Part shown: piece by piece, positions 46,293 to 50,615 of the stretch
Layout: each line of letters opens with the position of its first letter
Numbering within the stretch: the stretch's first letter is position 1
Translations under genes and position numbers: made by a program
NCBI GenBank assembly: GCA_023666835.1
Contig: JAMPBJ010000001.1
Location: 881,281 to 931,895 of the forward strand
Length of the DNA stretch: 50,615 bases
Source of the DNA: Bacteroides sp.
GTDB taxonomy: Bacteria > Bacteroidota > Bacteroidia > Bacteroidales > Muribaculaceae
Direction of reading: 5' to 3'
Notes under the pieces: generated by a model
The model's input: the letters and a program-made list of their open reading frames with translations, nothing else
Databases searched by the model: none
Told to the model about the DNA's origin: nothing

Positions 46293-48431
46293 ATGATAAA
46301 GATATATTTGTTAACGATTCTTTCGTTAATGCCGGTCGTGATTGAGGCTAAGCCGACACCGGTGTTGGATTCACTTTTGGAGCGAATCGACCCCGGTTTG
46401 TCAGCAAAGATGATAGTGGAGGTGGATGCTAAAATGAAGCTCGGCACGGTTGAGATAAGTCAGGCCGGGATATTCCCTGTTGTCAAGGGCGCATCGCCTG
46501 TCGAGGCGGCGTATGGCATCAATCAGTATTTGAAATACACGGCCGGAGTGCCCCTTGCGTGGAATAATATGTCGGCAGCTTTGCCCGACACATTGCCGCA
46601 GGTCGGTGAGACCGTGACGTTTTCCACGCCATATGATATGCGATATTACCTGAACTATTGTACTCATTCTTATTCCACGGCATTCTGGGATTGGGAGCGA
46701 TGGCAGCGCGAAATTGACTGGATGGCACTACATGGTATCAACATGCCGCTTGTGATTGAGGGTATGGCCGGTGTTTGGCGAAATGTATTGCTGCGGCTTG
46801 GCTACGACGAGCAATCTGTCGGTGAGTTTGTGGCCGGTCCCGGATTCAGGGCCTGGTGGCTGATGAACAATCTCGAGGGGTGGGGAGGACCGAACAGTGT
46901 AGAATCGTATGAGCGAGACATCGAGCTTGGCCGACGCATCGTCGATAGGATGGAGGAGTATGGAATGCAGCCGGTGGTGCCCGGCTACAGTGGCATGGTG
47001 CCTTCGGATGCTGCTGTGCTGCTGGGGTTGAATGTCAGCGATCCGGGACTGTGGTCGGGATTTCGTAGGCCCGCCTTCCTTCAGCCCGGCGATGAAAATT
47101 TTGACATAATAGCTGATATGTATTATGAGGAACTGCGTCGGCTATTTGGCGGTGTGAAATACATGAGTGCCGACCCATTCCATGAAGGAGGCAACAGCGA
47201 CGGGGTGGATCTTGCCTCGGCCGGTCGAAAAATACTTGACGCGATGAAGCGTGCCAACCCCGATGCAGTGTGGGTGATACAGGGATGGCAGGAAAATCCC
47301 CGACGAGATCTGATAGCCGGACTTCCGGCAGGTGATGTTGTCGTGCTCGACCTGCAGTCGGAAAATGCCGACGGCTGGGGAGCGCATGAAAATTATGGCG
47401 GCCATCCACGCCTATTATGTATGCTTCTCAACTTTGGGGGCAACGTTGGGCTGTATGGTAAAATGAATGCATTGGTCGACAATTATCGACAAGCGGTGGA
47501 AAACGACAGCCTCCTTGCCGGCGTCGGACTGACGATGGAAGGGATCGAAAACAATCCCGTCATGTATGAGCTTATGAGCGAATTGCCATGGACGGCCGAA
47601 AAAGTCGATAAAGATGAGTGGGTGAAACGCTATGCGCGGATGAGATATAACATTGATAGCGATAGTCTTGTGGAGAGAGCATGGACAATACTTGCCAACA
47701 GCGTATATAATTGCCCGGCTGACAGTGTGCAGCAAGGCACCCGTGAGTCGATTTTCTGCGCACGACCATCCGATTCACCTCGCAATGTGTCGGCGTGGGC
47801 TGCTTCGACCGATTATTATTCGACCGACGATGTGAAAGAAGCCGCACGGCTTCTCTATGCAGCAGCTCCGCTATTGGCTGATAACGCCAACTATCGTTAC
47901 GATCTTGTCGACGTGACCCGTCAGGCTGTGGCTGATCATGGCAGGAAATTGATGGCAGGGATTGAAGCTGCTTTCCGGAGTGGAGATAAGGAAGGGTATA
48001 AAGCGCTGACCGACAGCTTTGTGTCGCTGATATATTTGCAGGACAGACTTGTTGGAACGCTCCCGGATTTCAGAGTCGGACGATGGATTGAGGACGCACG
48101 ACGTTGTGGAAAGGACACGGCTGAAAGCGACCTGATGGAATGGAATGCGCGCGTGCAGATTACTACCTGGGGCCCTCGCGCAGCATCAGAGCAAGGGCAT
48201 CTCCACGACTATTCGCATCGCGAATGGCAGGGACTGTTGTCAGACCTGTATGCCCCCAGATGGCGCAAATGGTTTGATGCACGCCTGAACGCATGGGGAA
48301 GTGGAGCCATCCCCGAGATCGATTTCTATGTCATGGAAGAAGAATGGGCAACCGGCCACAACACTTACGATCCCAATCCCGAAGAAGATGCAATCGAAGT
48401 CGTCGGTGAGGTCTTGAACATGGTGTATTAG
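46293..48431 (+). CDS. GH89 alpha-N-acetylglucosaminidase (NAGLU-like)
   Basis: This 712-residue secreted enzyme removes terminal alpha-linked GlcNAc, known from gastric-type mucin and heparan. A short signal (MIKIYLLTILSLMPVVIEA) is followed by a small N-domain, then the TIM barrel with WDWERWQREIDWMALHGINMPLV. The acid/base Glu298 is in ADPFHEGGNSDG, and the nucleophile region is GVGLTMEGIENNPVMYELMSE (Glu416/Glu419). A helical C-terminal domain ends EVLNMVY. ATG 46278 would begin 7 bp after the promoter box, so ATG 46293 is preferred. Confidence 0.94.
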   Translation: MIKIYLLTILSLMPVVIEAKPTPVLDSLLERIDPGLSAKMIVEVDAKMKLGTVEISQAGIFPVVKGASPVEAAYGINQYLKYTAGVPLAWNNMSAALPDTLPQVGETVTFSTPYDMRYYLNYCTHSYSTAFWDWERWQREIDWMALHGINMPLVIEGMAGVWRNVLLRLGYDEQSVGEFVAGPGFRAWWLMNNLEGWGGPNSVESYERDIELGRRIVDRMEEYGMQPVVPGYSGMVPSDAAVLLGLNVSDPGLWSGFRRPAFLQPGDENFDIIADMYYEELRRLFGGVKYMSADPFHEGGNSDGVDLASAGRKILDAMKRANPDAVWVIQGWQENPRRDLIAGLPAGDVVVLDLQSENADGWGAHENYGGHPRLLCMLLNFGGNVGLYGKMNALVDNYRQAVENDSLLAGVGLTMEGIENNPVMYELMSELPWTAEKVDKDEWVKRYARMRYNIDSDSLVERAWTILANSVYNCPADSVQQGTRESIFCARPSDSPRNVSAWAASTDYYSTDDVKEAARLLYAAAPLLADNANYRYDLVDVTRQAVADHGRKLMAGIEAAFRSGDKEGYKALTDSFVSLIYLQDRLVGTLPDFRVGRWIEDARRCGKDTAESDLMEWNARVQITTWGPRAASEQGHLHDYSHREWQGLLSDLYAPRWRKWFDARLNAWGSGAIPEIDFYVMEEEWATGHNTYDPNPEEDAIEVVGEVLNMVY

Positions 48432-48477
48432 GATACCAATATTCACAATTGGAAATTATAGTTACTCAAAACGAATG

Positions 48478-49086
48478 CTAAAAATTCAATATCTCTCGTG
48501 TAGGAAATTTTGAGGGGAACACGTTTTTGTGAAATAGAATTATCTTTAAACCGTCTGAATCATATTCAGCTATGAAACAAGTATATGGGGGGATTTTTAC
48601 TTTCGGTTTTGCCGGATAAAAGCTAAGTTTAACATTGAGTACATCACCGGAAGGATTGAATAGTAATTTGTTATCGATATTGTCAGTTGTAATATCGTCG
48701 GGCACTTGTATGATAAAATATTTTGAATTGCCGTTGTGATAATGACGATAGACACCGGCTATAGAGTGTGGGTAACGTTCGGTAATTGCAGAAAATTTGA
48801 AATCCCGGATGTGGAAACTTAATGTCGATTCAGATAATCTATCTATGTCCCATAGGAAAACTTCCACAGAGGGAATCGATGTTAATGAATCAAGTGTCTC
48901 CTGCATTGATTGATAAATGCTGCAGGTGGTGTCAATGGTCAAAATCTCATACTTTTCATAAGGTGTAGTTCCATAGTGCGGATCTTGATCAATCGTTATA
49001 TCATTGTCTTTAATCGAATTTGCATTGCATAAAAACACAGTACTCGCCAAATGGACTATAGTTGTTAGCAGGAGCAGTTTTTTCAT
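48478..49086 (-). CDS. Exported 202-residue protein, second of a paralogous pair (candidate immunity or partner of the RHS tip)
   Basis: A hydrophobic signal (MKKLLLLTTIVHLASTVFL) is followed by a beta-rich domain with no recognised family. It aligns along its length with the preceding gene: KYEILTIDTTCSIYQSM against KYLILKIDTTAPFYNSI, IRDFKFSAI against IRDWSFSLI, GVYRHYHNGNSKYFII against GVYCHKYANHKKWFVI, and LLFNPSGDVLNVKLSFYP against SLFSPTGNHLNIDFVLYP. Its start overlaps the paralogue's stop by 4 bp (ATGA), so translation is coupled. AT-rich composition differs from the GC-balanced genes to the left. Position after an RHS gene suggests an immunity role, which is inference. Confidence 0.7.
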   Translation of the reverse strand: MKKLLLLTTIVHLASTVFLCNANSIKDNDITIDQDPHYGTTPYEKYEILTIDTTCSIYQSMQETLDSLTSIPSVEVFLWDIDRLSESTLSFHIRDFKFSAITERYPHSIAGVYRHYHNGNSKYFIIQVPDDITTDNIDNKLLFNPSGDVLNVKLSFYPAKPKVKIPPYTCFIAEYDSDGLKIILFHKNVFPSKFPTREILNF

Positions 49087-49691
49087 GGTTTTAGAAGTAT
49101 CGGTCGGTTGTCAATTATATACTCTACTGTAGTTAATTTATTAGATCGGTAGATCCCCTGGTAGCTCGATACTGTGTCGTAGTAAGTTATAAATGCTCCT
49201 GGAGGAAGAGGCGGATATAAAACAAAATCGATGTTTAAATGATTCCCTGTAGGAGAAAATAAGGATTCTATGTCCGTTGATTGATCAGGTTTGCAATCTT
49301 TGTAGTTCATGATTACAAACCATTTTTTATGGTTGGCATATTTGTGGCAATACACGCCATGTATGTCCGGTTTTAGTTTTTGATTGATAAGGCTGAAGCT
49401 CCAATCTCGAATGCAAGTAAAAGAGATTGAGTCTTGAACTGTTCCAAACATCCAAACATAGTTAGCAGAGTTGTCAATAGTAGAAAGAGTATCAAGGACA
49501 CCCTTAATAGAATTATAGAATGGAGCCGTTGTATCGATTTTCAGAATTAAATATTTGTTGATGACTGTGCTGTCGTGCTCAGATGTTGTATATTCTATAT
49601 AGGTTTCATCCGAGCATATAATGGAGTGACCTTTCTGGAAACCAAAGGCAATCAAAAATATCAAGGTTGTTAATGATAGCGATAATCTCAT
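49083..49691 (-). CDS. Exported 202-residue protein, first of a paralogous pair after the RHS gene
   Basis: A signal peptide (MRLSLSLTTLIFLIAFGFQKGHS) is followed by a mature part that parallels the next gene, including IDTTAPFYNSIKGVLDTLSTI and SLFSPTGNHLNID. It starts 15 bp after the RHS stop and ends in a 4-bp overlap with its paralogue, so the three genes form one transcription unit. No known domain is recognised. The signal implies action in the periplasm or at the surface. Low GC content matches the RHS tip, not the RHS core. Confidence 0.7.
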   Translation of the reverse strand: MRLSLSLTTLIFLIAFGFQKGHSIICSDETYIEYTTSEHDSTVINKYLILKIDTTAPFYNSIKGVLDTLSTIDNSANYVWMFGTVQDSISFTCIRDWSFSLINQKLKPDIHGVYCHKYANHKKWFVIMNYKDCKPDQSTDIESLFSPTGNHLNIDFVLYPPLPPGAFITYYDTVSSYQGIYRSNKLTTVEYIIDNRPILLKP

Positions 49692-49706
49692 GTCTATGTA
49701 ATTAAT

Positions 49707-50615
49707 TTACTTAGGGGTGACAGTAAGACCAGAAAGTTCATTGATATATGTGTTCCTGTCGTATTTCAATTTTTTTCCATCAGATGTTATAATGTAGAGC
49801 AATGCATTAGGGTAAAGTTCTTGGATTTTAATAGCCATTTTGTTGTCTCCTTTAGAAACAGACAGGTTCCCATTTGTGTGATTATGTGTCGCTTCGATAA
49901 GGCCATAATTGTATAAAATACAAGATTCAAATATGATCTCCATGGAGTAATCACTGTTTTTTTTATGGGATGTTCCCAAGTAATATTTAATTTTTCCGGA
50001 ATCGTCTATCTGAACATAAGACCATTCCACGATAGTGTTTTTATATAGGAATTCAAATAATCGATCAATATTATATCCTGAGCCATATATTTCAACATGG
50101 GTAGAACCTGCCTCTTCTTGATTGGTATCAACTGAAGCATCAACATCACTCTCGAATAATTTCTGAAATGCCCCCTTTTTAGTTTGTATAGAGTTATTAA
50201 AATCTCCGTTAGAATATATGGTGTCAAAATCATCATTTGTAACTTGAATCATAGTGTAATTCCCTAACGAATCCACAGAATAGATGTTCATGCCGGAGGG
50301 GTCGATGAGGTTTATTGGGTCTGCGGCGCAGTAGGTGTAGGGTGAGATGAGGTGGTAGTCGGTGGCGAGGGGATCGGGAGTGGTGAAGTGGGGTAAGACG
50401 GGGTTTTGGTAGCGGGCTTCGAAGTCGTAGAGGTTGAGGCCGAGGTCGGTCTGGAGCTCTTTGGCGCCGTATTTGCGGCGGTTGGTTGCGGGGGAGGATG
50501 TTGTATAATTTGTCGATGTGGCGTGTGGCAGACCGTAGGGATAGTAGTCTGTTGTCTGCACGAGAGTTTGGGTGGCTGTGTTGTATACCGCCACGATATT
50601 TCCCTGCAGATCGTA
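49707..50615 (-). CDS. RHS-repeat protein, C-terminal end (partial), with JAMM-motif tip
   Basis: The frame runs off the window's right edge, and 302 C-terminal residues are visible. The first hundred or so are RHS core: YDLQGNIVAVYN (YD repeat), TDYYPYGLPHA, GLNLYDFEARYQNPVLPHFTTPDPLA, and the boundary DPINLIDPSGM. After this motif the variable tip begins, about 190 residues and distinctly AT-rich. The tip contains THNHTNGNLSVSKGD (49892-49845), an exact H-x-H-x7-S-x2-D pattern of JAB/JAMM metallopeptidases, followed by a plausible strand LLYIITSDG. The upstream catalytic Glu cannot be placed with certainty (candidate in TIVEWSYVQI). Polymorphic RHS toxins are known to end in such swappable domains, and JAB-type tips have been described. 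Toxicity here is inference. Confidence 0.8.
   Translation of the reverse strand, partial: YDLQGNIVAVYNTATQTLVQTTDYYPYGLPHATSTNYTTSSPATNRRKYGAKELQTDLGLNLYDFEARYQNPVLPHFTTPDPLATDYHLISPYTYCAADPINLIDPSGMNIYSVDSLGNYTMIQVTNDDFDTIYSNGDFNNSIQTKKGAFQKLFESDVDASVDTNQEEAGSTHVEIYGSGYNIDRLFEFLYKNTIVEWSYVQIDDSGKIKYYLGTSHKKNSDYSMEIIFESCILYNYGLIEATHNHTNGNLSVSKGDNKMAIKIQELYPNALLYIITSDGKKLKYDRNTYINELSGLTVTPK

Overview
The window looks like a chromosomal segment from an anaerobic, gut-type Bacteroidales bacterium, most likely Muribaculaceae or a close relative (an inference from protein character, not from a search). Supporting signs are repeated copies of the Bacteroidota promoter -7 element (TAnnTTTG, sometimes with TTTG or TTG about 20 bases upstream), the near absence of Shine-Dalgarno sequences, pyruvate:ferredoxin oxidoreductase, SUF-type Fe-S assembly, CotH, OstA-like and RHS proteins, and exo-glycosidases for host-type amino sugars. 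Base composition is near 50% GC, apart from an AT-rich tract at the right end. No rRNA, tRNA or CRISPR array was recognised.

Layout. 1-5.4 kb: groES-groEL and plsC (minus strand), a 5'-deleted CotH gene, then guaB. 5.45-5.8 kb: three tandem copies of a 107-bp structured repeat. 6-14.4 kb: an envelope-biogenesis run (two parvulin-type prolyl isomerases and an OstA/LptA-like protein), then mutL and an HU-like/SPOR protein. 14.4-17.1 kb: a minus-strand ion channel, a decayed 768-bp IS5-like element with perfect 37-bp inverted ends, and a YeiH-family transporter whose stop codon lies in the element's end. 17.5-24.3 kb: cvpA, then sufB-sufC-sufD-sufS and a ThiF/MoeB-like E1 enzyme, converging on a B3/B4-domain gene. 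24.5-29.5 kb: pyruvate:ferredoxin oxidoreductase and a dGTPase-like HD enzyme. 29.5-32.2 kb: a small membrane protein, a GT2 glycosyltransferase and a GH109 enzyme. 32.6-35.9 kb: a SPFH-tail-like small protein, a small membrane protein and a GH84 hexosaminidase. 36.1-37 kb: a 54-residue ORF and extragenic palindromes. 37-44 kb: a tripartite RND efflux operon followed by an LpxA-type acyltransferase. 44-48.4 kb: cytidine deaminase and a C69 dipeptidase (minus), divergent from a GH89 alpha-N-acetylglucosaminidase. 48.5-50.6 kb: two tandem paralogous exported proteins downstream of the 3' end of an RHS gene whose C-terminal tip carries a JAMM-type metallopeptidase motif.

How the genes fit together. 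Most of the window is housekeeping: protein folding, guanine nucleotide synthesis, outer-membrane assembly, Fe-S clusters feeding the Fe-S-rich pyruvate oxidoreductase, and efflux. The three glycosidase genes (GH109, GH84, GH89) target alpha-GalNAc, beta-GlcNAc and alpha-GlcNAc ends, consistent with mucin or other host-glycan trimming outside a SusC/SusD locus. The best candidate for a little-described system is the right-hand RHS cassette. It combines a conserved RHS core, an AT-rich swapped-in tip with an exact H-x-H-x7-S-x2-D signature, and two translationally coupled secreted paralogues that could be its immunity or partner proteins. The structured 107-bp repeats, whose palindromic core recurs inside the IS-like element, are the second signal worth pursuing.
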